From Methylomonas rhizoryzae (GTDB taxonomy: Bacteria; Pseudomonadota; Gammaproteobacteria; Methylococcales; Methylomonadaceae), in NCBI RefSeq assembly GCF_008632455.1, contig NZ_CP043929.1:1860001-1924000 (forward strand): DNA of 64,000 bases, given 5' to 3'. Within the stretch, counting starts at the first letter, position 1, and each line of letters begins with the position of its first letter. Of the stretch, positions 1 through 9,070 are shown piece by piece. Position numbers and translations under genes: made by a program. Below the pieces are notes generated by a model, which was given only the letters and a program-made list of their open reading frames with translations, ran no database searches and had not been told where the DNA came from.

Positions 1-2
1 TC

Positions 3-1838
3 TTACAAACCTTGCCACTGCTGGGGTTGACGCCCTATGTGATGCGTGAAGTCGCCAGAAAACCCGAGTATGCGGCGCGCTATTACGTCAGCGTTGGTTT
101 GTTGGCATTGATATCGGCGTTATTAATCAATTTGGCGATCTTTTTCGGCCTCGGCTTTAGCGTTTACCCCGACGACATCCAAGCGGGCATACGGGTAGTC
201 GGTTATTGCATTGTTCCGGGCATTTTGGCGTTTACCGCCGAAATCGTGTTAACCAGCTTACATAGAACGGCATTCATCTCCCGTTTGGCATTAGCGGAAA
301 ATTTTTTGCGCGTTGTAGCCAGTATTGTGTTAGTCCGCCAAGGCTACGACGTCGATGCCTTGATGTGGGTGCTGTTTTTGACTAAGAGTCTGTTGTGGCT
401 CAGTTATTTGGAAATATTAAGCGATATTTGTCCGGGATTTTTAAAAACGCTGCCGCATGGCCGGACATTGCGCGAGATATTTCGAGTCGTTCCGGTGTTT
501 TTACTGAATACCGTGTTGGCGTTGGTGATCAGTCGCCTGGATTTTGTGGTTTTATCGCTCTATCAGTCGGCCGAAGTGATAGCCCATTACGCGATTGCTT
601 ACCGTTTGTTCGAAATCGGCATGATGGTGATTACGGCGTTGATGACCAGCCAGTTTCCCAGCTTGTCTCGGCGGCATTTGCAGGGCGTCAGCATCAGCCG
701 GGCAATGTTCAGGATATTTTTAACGGCTTTTTTTATCGTCATGCTGCCGTTCGCGCTCGGCTTATATTTCGCCGCGGACGGGTATGTACAGCTGTTGTTT
801 CCGCATCAATATCCTTTGGCCGTGCCGCTGGCCCAAGTTTTTATGTTGATTTTGCCCTTGGCGGGATTCGATTGTGCCGCCAACTTTATGTTGAATGCCA
901 TGGATAGGCAGCGCGACGATACCTTGGCTTTGTTGTTCGGTTCGCTGGTATACGGGCTGGCATTGCTCATTTGGGTCCCCGAATATTCGATCTACGGTGC
1001 GTTTTGGGCTCTGTTTGCGGCCTTGCTGGTACAGTTATCGGCGCGTTTTTATTTCATAGGGCGGCGTTATCACGGCGTTTTGAGCGGCTTCGAAATCGTT
1101 TTTTACTTAGCGTTGTTGATTGGCATTTGGAGTGTTGTGCTAAGCAGGCAAATCCCGAGTCTAACCGTGCAAGTCTTGCTGGTACTCGGCTTATTCGCGG
1201 CTTTGCCGGCGATATTGATGCTTTCCGGCATGATCCAGCCGCTGCGGTTGCTGCGTTTTTTGAGCGGAACCTCGAAACGGCGCAAGCAGGATGGCGACGT
1301 GAATTCGCTAGCCGGCTTGCTCAGGTTTATCGGCGAAGACGCCAGACGCAACGTGGTCTGGCGCAGATTCAAATATCCTTTGCCGGAAGATAGAAAGCAC
1401 ATCGTCAACTTCGGCTTTAACGCCGTGTTGCTGTATAGGATTTCCCGCTTTTTGTTGTTACGCGGGCTTGGTCGGCTGTCGTTTTTCGTGTGGACGGCCA
1501 ATAAATTGACGACGCGCTGCGATATTCAGCCGGATAGAAAGATAGGTCCGGGTTTAGTGTTGGATGCTCCGGCCGTTGTGGGCATATCCGGGCAGGTAGG
1601 CAGTCATGCCTGTTTTATGGCAAGCACCGCTATCGGCCGCTCCGGCCCGGCCAATCGGCATACGCTAGATAGCCCGGTCGTAGGCGATAAGGTCTTGTTT
1701 TTGCCGGGCGCTTGCATTCTGGGCGGCTTTTTAATTGCAGACCATTCGGTTGTGCCGCCGGGTGCCAAAATACGCAGTCTTAAAGATTTCCAAGCAGCCG
1801 GGCTACAAGCTAAAGATAGAAGCGCGGAAGCGGTTTGA
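3..1838 (+). CDS. Polysaccharide flippase fused to serine acetyltransferase-like domain (5' partial)
   Basis: The reading frame is open to the left edge of the window, and the TTG at base 12 sits inside what looks like the second membrane helix of a Wzx/MATE-type flippase (motif LTPYVMREVARKP). The true start is therefore outside the window. About 420 visible residues form a series of hydrophobic helices, as in lipid-linked polysaccharide exporters of the inner membrane. From about residue 440 the chain becomes soluble and resembles the left-handed beta-helix end of serine O-acetyltransferases (YRISRFLLLRGLG, IGPGLVLDAPAVVGISG, LPGACILGGFLIAD). Family knowledge suggests glycan-repeat export coupled to an acyl- or acetyl-transfer step; the substrate is unknown. 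The fusion lies in one uninterrupted frame. No downstream partner is seen before the 500-bp gap that follows. Confidence 0.8.
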   Translation, partial: LQTLPLLGLTPYVMREVARKPEYAARYYVSVGLLALISALLINLAIFFGLGFSVYPDDIQAGIRVVGYCIVPGILAFTAEIVLTSLHRTAFISRLALAENFLRVVASIVLVRQGYDVDALMWVLFLTKSLLWLSYLEILSDICPGFLKTLPHGRTLREIFRVVPVFLLNTVLALVISRLDFVVLSLYQSAEVIAHYAIAYRLFEIGMMVITALMTSQFPSLSRRHLQGVSISRAMFRIFLTAFFIVMLPFALGLYFAADGYVQLLFPHQYPLAVPLAQVFMLILPLAGFDCAANFMLNAMDRQRDDTLALLFGSLVYGLALLIWVPEYSIYGAFWALFAALLVQLSARFYFIGRRYHGVLSGFEIVFYLALLIGIWSVVLSRQIPSLTVQVLLVLGLFAALPAILMLSGMIQPLRLLRFLSGTSKRRKQDGDVNSLAGLLRFIGEDARRNVVWRRFKYPLPEDRKHIVNFGFNAVLLYRISRFLLLRGLGRLSFFVWTANKLTTRCDIQPDRKIGPGLVLDAPAVVGISGQVGSHACFMASTAIGRSGPANRHTLDSPVVGDKVLFLPGACILGGFLIADHSVVPPGAKIRSLKDFQAAGLQAKDRSAEAV

Positions 1839-2338
1839 TAAAACGCGTGGCCGGTTGGACATAGTCCGGTTTTCACCAATATGTCGCACAGGTATTTTTC
1901 CTTGCATTGGGCCGGCGAAATAGACCCGGCAAGAGAAACCGATAGGCGGGTTGAACAACGTGAAGCCCATTCTGGAGTGGAGGTGGCTTGTGATGGACTT
2001 CCCGCGTCGACACTCCACATCCCTGAGTCTCCCCGATTTTCTTAGACTGCCCCTTATAAGCTTGTCGACGGACCGGTTTCTACAAGCTTCGACAATTAAC
2101 AGCCAAGTTGCCGATTAAGAACAACGCTAAAGCCGGGCGTATTCGGCCGGCATTTCACCTATTTTCCGGTTTGTTCTGCGGCATATCCCGTGGTTTTTCC
2201 AGGCTCCAAACTTGAATTGTATTTAACTAATTGAAATTATTGTGATTAATTGTCGGTGTAGATATTGCATAGCACCTTGCGGTTTAGCTGTTAACCATTC
2301 GCACAATAATTATTCAAACATTCAAGAGGGGGGCGGAC
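1839..2338. other. Gene-free interval upstream of the multiheme cytochrome
   Basis: No convincing coding sequence in either direction. The right half is AT-rich and probably carries the promoter of the cytochrome gene, but no -35/-10 pair stands out. A strong Shine-Dalgarno-like purine run (AGAGGGGGG) lies just before the ATG at 2339. A short near-duplicate (AAGCTTGTCGAC, AAGCTTCGAC) occurs near 2057-2095. Confidence 0.6.
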
Positions 2339-5300
2339 ATGCGCGCTTTATTCAATCCCGGCGGCCTGTTTACGGTGGTAGGACTGGTCATATTAACCGG
2401 GTTACTAGCAGGATTGCCTTGCGATGCCGAAGCCGGGCAATTGCGGTTGAGCAAGGCTCAGTGGCTGGCTAAAAAAGCTACGCTGACGATCAGCGGCAAA
2501 CTCGGTAAGGCCGATGCGGGCGCTGGTGTCGAGCTGTACGATGTCAACGGCCGATTTTTAGGTGCCCCTACGCTAAGCAGCAAGGGCAAATTCAGCTTGT
2601 CTCTGAATCAAGACGCTTTGCCCGCTATTCCGTGCGGTATCAGAGCCAAATCGGGCGATCTTGACGCTTTAAAAAGCGTGATAGGCGCGCCTAAATCTTG
2701 CCGCAAAGCACCGCAATGCAGTATCGCCACACCGCTGGAAGGCGCACAGCTGAGCGTGAATCAAGCTACCGATTTTAAAGCTACGGTTAGCCTTAAAGAT
2801 AAGAAGACTACTATCGTTAGTCAGGAGTGGGATTTTGCCGGCGGTGCTTTGCAAACCGAGGCTTTTCGGAAATCCGGCGCCGAAACGTCGGCGACTTTCG
2901 TCCGCGACAACAGCAACTATCGGGTTCGCTTTGTCGCCACGGATAGCAACGGCCGCCGTTGCGAGGACGCCGTGAACATCGCCGTGGGCAATCCGCCCGG
3001 CGAGCTGCCGGCCAAAGTAAGCGAACAAACCGCCGCCGGCTTGGGTGCGGAACTGGACGGCGTCCTGGACGACTTGGTGGTGCTGCCGGTTGCCGAATGG
3101 TCGATGATGCATGCCAGCGACGCCAGGGTGAATCCCAATCTATACGCTTCGTTTCCGCCGTTAAACACCACACTGAATGCTTACGTCTATAAAAAGGCCT
3201 TGAAGCCGGTGTTGCAGACCACCAACGATGTCGACATTCAATACTCCGCCGCATCGAATCCCAGCGACCCGGTTGGCGCCGGTTCCATCAATTCCACCAG
3301 CCAAAATTGGCCGCTGGATGCCGCTTTTAGCGGCGCGCAAATCCGTAAATCCGATTTTTGGGAAACCTATACCCGTGCCGAATCGGAAAAAGGCGACGGT
3401 TACCGTAGCCTGTCCTGGATGGCGATGGCGCCTTGGAGCTGGTCCTGGAGCAACGCCACCGACGACTTTCCCGATCCCGACGAAGGTTATTATCTGGACG
3501 GTACGATCAATTTTTCCGCTAATCCGGCGGAGCCCGGCAGTCAAATGCCCGGTAAAACCAACCCTTACGTGACCAATACCCCCAGGGAAATGGCGGCGGC
3601 CATGGGTACCACCACCGGCGGCTCCGTGCGTTCGCTGCCGATCACGGACGTTGACGATAAAAACAGGATCAATCCTTATCCGTTGGTGCGCGTGCAAGTC
3701 AAGGAGAACGGTAGCGTCAAAGCCAGCACCGACGGCGTGTTGACTAGCGGTAAAGACTTCAAATGCCGAGAGTGTCACGCCAAGGGCGGCATAGCGGCCA
3801 ACCCCAATGCGCCGCATACCCGGGATGCGTTTTGGTCGTCCGCTTGGGTTAAATGGTATATCGCAAAAAACCCGGATAAGGCGCCTGCCGCGGAAGATAT
3901 TCTGGATAAACCGCAGTTCTTTGACGCGGCCGGCGACAGTATCGAAGATCAGGAATACGCCGCTGCGCTGAATTACACCAGTCTGCACGATTTTTACGAC
4001 AACATGGGGCTGTTGAGTTCCATGCTATACGGGATGAGTCACGACGGTAACAACAAAAGTACGGGGGACAGTCCTTTCAGTTGCGAGGCGTGCCACGGTT
4101 CCGCGATGGCATTTTTGACCCGCGACGATGCCTGGTGGCAGTGGGAGCAACACAACTACACCACTCCGGATTTCGACCCGGATTATTCGCCCACCATCCA
4201 CCGCTTCCACGGCATGTTGCAGTACAAAAGCGCGACCGACCACAGCGACATCAAACGCACTGCCACCGGCATGTACGAGCGCTATACCGGTACCGGTTTG
4301 AATGCGTTGAGTTTGTTTCCGATTTTCGACGGCAACGGCATGCAGGTACCGATGGAAGAGAATTGCCTGAAATGCCATGCCGGGCATCGCGAGCCGCTGT
4401 ACCGCGACCGCATGTATACCGCCGGGGTCACCTGTTACGACTGTCACGGCGACATGCTGGCGGTGGGGCAAAACACCAAGAAACCGGTAGAGCGCATTAG
4501 CGCCGACGGCAACCAATACCGGGTGCCGTGGTTCGACGAGCCGGATTGCGGCTCCTGCCATACCGGGCATAGCATGGCTACCCCGCAAACCGATAGCGGC
4601 TATTTCAGTGCCGGCGTGATGAAGCGGGCGTTCGACGCGGGCGACTATTCCGGCTTGTCGCGTAAGGTCGATTTGACCGATCCGGATGCCGCGCGGTTTG
4701 CGGTAAGGCCGTTATACGATCTGGGGGTTAGCGATCCGGCCAAGGCTATCAGTATCGGCGCCACTCAATACAACGCCGACACAGACACGCTGGATAACGT
4801 CGACAGAAGCCTGAAAGTCTTGGTGCCGTTGTATCGGGAAGGCAAGGACAGCCACGGCAACGTACCGTGCGCGGCGTGTCACGGGGTGGCGCACGAAGTG
4901 TGGCCGAACCGCGACCCGAACGCTAACGACAACGTCGCCGCATTGCAGCTGCAAGGACATACCGGCACCATCTTGGAATGTAACGTTTGCCACGACAAAG
5001 ACTCGTTCAAGCTGATGGACGATCTGGACGGCGGTACCTACAGCGGCGACGACGTCGAACACATTCTCGGCGGCCCGCACAACATGCATCCGGTCAACGA
5101 TCCGTACTGGTGGAGCGAAAGCGCCGGCGGCAACGGCGGCTGGCACAACGAATACGCCAAGATCTCGGGCAAGAACGGCGAAGACCAATGCGCGGCCTGC
5201 CACGGTGCCGATCATAAGGGCACGCGCTTGTCCAAAACTCCGGTCGAACGGGTATTCGTCAACGACAAGGCCAAAGGCGTCAAACGTAAAGTGGTGGTGC

Positions 5301-5482
5301 CGGCCGGTACGCCTATAGGCTGCGATCTGTGCCATAGTCTGGAAAAAAGCTTTCCGCAACGCACGCAGTCGGCGGCCATCGCCGGCAGCGGCCAGCAATC
5401 CGGAAACTCGAATCAAACCTCCGGTTCAGGTTCTGGCTCCGGTTCCATGAACGGATCAGGAAGCATGGGTTCCGAGCGTTAG
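2339..5482 (+). CDS. Exported nine-heme c-type cytochrome
   Basis: The protein has 1047 residues. A hydrophobic N-terminal signal segment (about residues 8-32) sends it across the inner membrane. Nine CxxCH heme-c motifs start at residues 476, 582, 676, 699, 737, 844, 881, 951 and 995, so all hemes lie in the C-terminal 60%. Residues 40-220 look like two Ig/PKD-type beta domains (for example WDFAGGA and RVRFVATDSNGRRC). The last 35 residues are a Gly/Ser-rich tail. An exported many-heme protein of this type normally moves electrons in the periplasm or to the cell surface; the partner and substrate are not visible. The gene is monocistronic, with a strong ribosome-binding site and a clean terminator behind it. 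The heme region resembles annotated methanotroph multiheme cytochromes, but no named family can be assigned by eye. Confidence 0.85.
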   Translation: MRALFNPGGLFTVVGLVILTGLLAGLPCDAEAGQLRLSKAQWLAKKATLTISGKLGKADAGAGVELYDVNGRFLGAPTLSSKGKFSLSLNQDALPAIPCGIRAKSGDLDALKSVIGAPKSCRKAPQCSIATPLEGAQLSVNQATDFKATVSLKDKKTTIVSQEWDFAGGALQTEAFRKSGAETSATFVRDNSNYRVRFVATDSNGRRCEDAVNIAVGNPPGELPAKVSEQTAAGLGAELDGVLDDLVVLPVAEWSMMHASDARVNPNLYASFPPLNTTLNAYVYKKALKPVLQTTNDVDIQYSAASNPSDPVGAGSINSTSQNWPLDAAFSGAQIRKSDFWETYTRAESEKGDGYRSLSWMAMAPWSWSWSNATDDFPDPDEGYYLDGTINFSANPAEPGSQMPGKTNPYVTNTPREMAAAMGTTTGGSVRSLPITDVDDKNRINPYPLVRVQVKENGSVKASTDGVLTSGKDFKCRECHAKGGIAANPNAPHTRDAFWSSAWVKWYIAKNPDKAPAAEDILDKPQFFDAAGDSIEDQEYAAALNYTSLHDFYDNMGLLSSMLYGMSHDGNNKSTGDSPFSCEACHGSAMAFLTRDDAWWQWEQHNYTTPDFDPDYSPTIHRFHGMLQYKSATDHSDIKRTATGMYERYTGTGLNALSLFPIFDGNGMQVPMEENCLKCHAGHREPLYRDRMYTAGVTCYDCHGDMLAVGQNTKKPVERISADGNQYRVPWFDEPDCGSCHTGHSMATPQTDSGYFSAGVMKRAFDAGDYSGLSRKVDLTDPDAARFAVRPLYDLGVSDPAKAISIGATQYNADTDTLDNVDRSLKVLVPLYREGKDSHGNVPCAACHGVAHEVWPNRDPNANDNVAALQLQGHTGTILECNVCHDKDSFKLMDDLDGGTYSGDDVEHILGGPHNMHPVNDPYWWSESAGGNGGWHNEYAKISGKNGEDQCAACHGADHKGTRLSKTPVERVFVNDKAKGVKRKVVVPAGTPIGCDLCHSLEKSFPQRTQSAAIAGSGQQSGNSNQTSGSGSGSGSMNGSGSMGSER

Positions 5483-5500
5483 TGAGCCGGTACATTGAGA

Positions 5501-5524
5501 GGGGCACTGTGTGCCCCTTTTTTT
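5501..5524 (+). terminator. Rho-independent terminator of the cytochrome gene
   Basis: GGGGCAC and GTGCCCC form a perfect 7-bp GC-rich stem with a 3-nt loop, followed by a run of seven T. It begins 18 bases after the stop codon of the nine-heme cytochrome. Confidence 0.9.
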
Positions 5525-6283
5525 GTTTTTCGGTTTTTGTAGTCTCGAATAAGGTGTCCAGGCCCGTCCCGAATCCCTTAACGTCACGGCATTGGGATAG
5601 GTTACGCGTGCCGAGCAATACTTTTCTCTGCAAGTCGCTCCGAAACTGCCTTCATTTGCCGGGGCGACTGCGAAACTTTCATGATCATTACTAGCCATTA
5701 TTCTACACAGCTAACGGCGCTTTAAGACGTACCGACGTTTTGTCTTACAACGACGGAAGACATCACCCCGACCCCGCCGGCTAACGGCAGTCAGGGCTAT
5801 ACGATACGACCCATCCGGCTTCATCACCGGCTACGGCGGTTTTACCGACCGCTACGGCGCCGACCGCACCCTGATCACATTCACCCAAGCCGCTAACAGG
5901 GCCGTAGATACCGTCTCTCAAGTCAACGTTAAATTGCAAGGTCACCGTAAAAAATAACAACCGCCCGGCAGCCGATAACGTCGATAATTCGGCATAGATT
6001 GTCACGTCTTTCGTAGGGCGGAAAAGCGATAGCGCATTCCGCCAAATTACCCCAGCCAAACCCAAACCAACCGCAACCGGAAAACTTCAACCCAAAATTC
6101 ACGGCCAAACGCTCCGAAATGTCGGATTTCGCTGTGCTCATCCACGGTTCTGCAATAAGCGGATTGCTCCGCGAATCACCGGCAATATCACAATAATCCG
6201 CCGCCCGGTCGTAGGCGATCGGCAATCCAAATGCCACCATACGGCGGAACCGCGATGCGTTCCACCTTACGGCCTTAAAACCC
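5525..6283. other. Gene-free, repeat-rich interval
   Basis: Several short open frames cross this region, but none has a ribosome-binding site or recognisable protein features. The sequence has the texture of degenerate dispersed repeats, including the element at 6013-6043. I see no RNA gene. It ends in a truncated HD-GYP gene, which suggests a decayed or rearranged region. Confidence 0.6.
6013..6043. repeat. REP-like palindromic intergenic repeat
   Basis: GTAGGGCGGA and TCCGCC flank a short GCGATAGCGC-rich centre, so GGCGGA/TCCGCC can pair. From general knowledge, close variants of this GTAGGGCGGA...TCCGCC element recur between genes in many proteobacteria. Only this copy was noticed in the window. 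Confidence 0.55.
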
Positions 6284-6646
6284 ATGGCGACAATCTGCTG
6301 CTTTTATGCCGGCGCGGCGGCCTTACTGGCCGGTCCAAAACGCAAAGCCTACGATCCGCAACTGGCGGCGCATTTCATTGACGCTTTGGGGCTGTACCAA
6401 CCGGGCGACATCGTAGAATTGAATGGCGGCGAACTGGCCGTGGTGAAGACGATTTGGCTACAAACCCCGCGGCGAGCAACGGTGCGGCTACTGACCGATC
6501 CGCATAAACGTTTGTTGGAAAATCCGCAGGAATTAAGACTTTATTTGTCGGCCGCCAAAGCGCAAGCCATTGCGCGCATTTTAGCGGCCGACGAGCCCAT
6601 CTTAGATCTGCTGACACAGCAGGCCAAACGCCAAACTGACAACTAG
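6284..6646 (+). pseudogene. Truncated HD-GYP phosphodiesterase, C-terminal remnant
   Basis: The 120-residue frame carries the segment that normally follows the HD-GYP catalytic core (AYDPQLAAHFIDALGLYQPG, then DIVELNGGELAVV and VRLLTDPHKR). In complete proteins this tail lies behind the HD and GYP motifs that hydrolyse cyclic-di-GMP; none of those motifs is present here. The first 10-15 residues do not look like the family and probably come from joined repeat DNA. The best reading is a 5'-deleted gene that no longer encodes an enzyme. A short stand-alone regulatory domain is possible but less likely, because no good ribosome-binding site precedes it. Confidence 0.6.
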
Positions 6647-6690
6647 CCGGGCCACCCCGCCTATCGCTAAATTTGTACCGGTTGCGACGT

Positions 6691-8940
6691 TTAGAATTCG
6701 TATTTAAACCCCGCTTGCACCAAGCGCGGCATACCCGACTGAATACCACGCACCCGGTCGGTAATGTAGGTATTGTCCAGCATGTTTTTCATAGCCACAT
6801 ACAAAGTCAAATCCTTCTGCACTTTATAAGAAGTCGCAAAATTGACCACCACGTAATCGTTGATTTTGCCGTAAGAACCGGTGCGAGCGCTTAGACTGTT
6901 CGGTCCGTCAGGATGATCGGCCCCGCTTTCCAGATTCATGAAATCGGCATATTGTTCGCTGACGAATGCCGCTTCCAGATGGGCATCGAAACCGCTGGGA
7001 TGCGAGTAGCCCAAAGTCGCGGTCAACAGGTTTTCAGGCGCATACGGCGCACGCTTGCCGGCGGCCGAGCCTCTCACGTAACCACCGGGACAACTCGCCG
7101 GCGTCGCACCACTGGACAGCGTCACACAGCGGAATGCTTCCGTGGTTTCAGCCGTCGGCAGCCACATGTAGGCTATCTGCGCATAGGGATTATGGGTCCA
7201 GTCGAACACATCTCCGAAGTCTGCACGCGCCATCAACTCGATGCCTTCATACAAGGCTTTGCCTTGCGCAACCGGCGTGCTACCGCCGCCTACCGTACCC
7301 AACACCGTCAAGGCGTCGAAATCATTGTGAAAATAGGTCAAGTCCGCTTTAACACCGCGCATAGGCCTTGTCCGGATGCCGAATTCCGTATTCCAGCTGA
7401 TTTCGGCACCGATTTCGGCAGATCCGCCGGTATCGTTGTAAACGGCATCCTCGACCCTAGGCGGCGCAAAACCGCGGTGGATGCCGAAAAACAAGGTGGC
7501 TTCGTCGATAGGACTATAGGTCATGGCGAATGACGGCAAGATTTCCGTCAAACTGCTTTGGCCTTGCGCACCGTTTAACAAATTCTTGCGCTGGTAGCTG
7601 ACGGATTCGACGCGTACACCCGGCGTAAACGTCCAATCGTCCAAAATGAATTGATTTTGGAAAAAGCCCGAATAGGCATCGGCAAAACGCTCGTTATTTT
7701 CCAATACCTGGCCGTCGCGAGCGTTTGGCGAATTGCCTCTGATCATCTCCCGATACTGGTTTTCGAAATGCGCCCGGAAGCCGGCATCCAGCCGGCTCTC
7801 GATGCCGAACAAGTCGTGCTTGGCGTGCAGTGTCGGCGCAATCCCCCAAGTCTGGTAATTACGCTTGCGACCTACAGTGTAGTTACACAAATCCATATCG
7901 ATCGGGGTGCCGTTCAGGCGATCTTGCACATAAGTTGGGTAACTGGCCGTGCATTGATTCTCGGTCGGAAATTCATTCTGCTGCCGCCACCAGTTACGCT
8001 CGTAGGACGACCAGTAAAAATTGGTTTCCAGCGACACGTCGTTGTTGAAACTGTGCTCGTAGGTGGCCGAGGTGGACCAGCGGTCGTTGATGAAACTGGC
8101 GTTCTTGTCCGGATTGTAGCGGGCGCCCAGTTTGCGGTATTCGGCGTCGGTCAAACCGAAGGCTGCGCCTTGTTCGTCCTGGTGGTAAAAGTCGCCGCGC
8201 AAGGTCAGGCGGTTACGGGCATCGAAATCGATGATGCTCTTCAGGTTGGCGTCGTCTACGGTAGCAAAGGTGTTGTCTCGGTTTTCCATGCCTTCCTTGT
8301 GGATGTAATCCACTACGCCGCCCACGGCGTCCAGGCCTTGAACGTTTTTGACCATTCCGCCGTAGCGGGCATGGCCGTTGCGGTAATCCCGGTTGCCTCC
8401 CATAAAGCTGACGAAGCCGCCGGGCTCGACCGGTACTTTCGGCGTCAGGTAATTGACCGCGCCGTTGATGGTCTGCGGGCCGAATTGGGTCAAATCGGCG
8501 CCCTTGTAGATTTCTATGCCGTCGTAGCGTTCGATCGGCGGATGGTAATAGATGTCGTTGTCGCCGTAGGGCGCAAAGTTGAACGGAATGCCGTCTTCCA
8601 GGAACAACACTTTGGTGGAACGGAACGGGTTTTGGCCGCGAAAGGCGATATTCGGCCGCAAGCCGAAGCCTTCCTCGTCGCGCACGTAAACGCCGGGCGT
8701 CTTGCGCAAGGCTTCGTTGACGGTGAACACCTGGTCGCGTTCCAGGGTTTGCTTGTCTATGACCGAGGTCGAGCCGGAAAAAGCCGAGGCTTTTTCCACG
8801 CTTTCCACCACTTCGACGGTGGATAATGCGTCGGCGGCGTCATCGGCTTGTTTGGTGTTGGGGGCCGGTTGGTTGGCCGCCACGCCTTGGCTGATCAGAC
8901 TCAGCAGTAATGCCGGTAAATATCCCTGTTGTTTTTGCAT
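6691..8940 (-). CDS. TonB-dependent outer-membrane receptor, FecA-like
   Basis: The start at 8940 gives a 749-residue protein beginning MQKQQGYL, with a signal peptide cleaved near VAA-NQ. The frame is also open upstream, but that part has no signal character. A plug domain follows (NEALRKTPGVYVRD, IAFRGQNPFRSTKVLFLEDG, DLTQFGPQTINGAVNYLTPK), then a 22-strand-type beta barrel ending in the typical aromatic C-terminus (KYEF). Such receptors import iron(III) chelates or other metal complexes across the outer membrane with energy from TonB/ExbBD. The plug resembles the ferric dicitrate (FecA) group; the ligand cannot be told from sequence. The gene lies downstream of, and in the same direction as, a PhoQ/PhoP-like two-component pair and a metal-related operon, so it may belong to a metal-acquisition regulon. 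Confidence 0.85.
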   Translation of the reverse strand: MQKQQGYLPALLLSLISQGVAANQPAPNTKQADDAADALSTVEVVESVEKASAFSGSTSVIDKQTLERDQVFTVNEALRKTPGVYVRDEEGFGLRPNIAFRGQNPFRSTKVLFLEDGIPFNFAPYGDNDIYYHPPIERYDGIEIYKGADLTQFGPQTINGAVNYLTPKVPVEPGGFVSFMGGNRDYRNGHARYGGMVKNVQGLDAVGGVVDYIHKEGMENRDNTFATVDDANLKSIIDFDARNRLTLRGDFYHQDEQGAAFGLTDAEYRKLGARYNPDKNASFINDRWSTSATYEHSFNNDVSLETNFYWSSYERNWWRQQNEFPTENQCTASYPTYVQDRLNGTPIDMDLCNYTVGRKRNYQTWGIAPTLHAKHDLFGIESRLDAGFRAHFENQYREMIRGNSPNARDGQVLENNERFADAYSGFFQNQFILDDWTFTPGVRVESVSYQRKNLLNGAQGQSSLTEILPSFAMTYSPIDEATLFFGIHRGFAPPRVEDAVYNDTGGSAEIGAEISWNTEFGIRTRPMRGVKADLTYFHNDFDALTVLGTVGGGSTPVAQGKALYEGIELMARADFGDVFDWTHNPYAQIAYMWLPTAETTEAFRCVTLSSGATPASCPGGYVRGSAAGKRAPYAPENLLTATLGYSHPSGFDAHLEAAFVSEQYADFMNLESGADHPDGPNSLSARTGSYGKINDYVVVNFATSYKVQKDLTLYVAMKNMLDNTYITDRVRGIQSGMPRLVQAGFKYEF

Positions 8941-9070
8941 GTGCTTCACTTCGCTTCGAGTTGGAAAAACGCTGTTCCGCTCGGCCGGCGAGCCGATTGG
9001 GATGCGTTTTGCCAATGTAACGAATAGGGCTGAATCGAACCTGAAAAGACCGGTGGATAAAACTCAACGG

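Noticed and set aside
3161..3988. A 275-codon minus-strand frame opposite the multiheme cytochrome
   Set aside because: Shadow of a high-GC coding region; composition is arginine/glycine-rich and lacks motifs.
7651..8826. A 391-codon open frame on the plus strand opposite the TonB receptor gene
   Set aside because: It lies fully antisense to a gene with clear receptor motifs and has no ribosome-binding site or family features.
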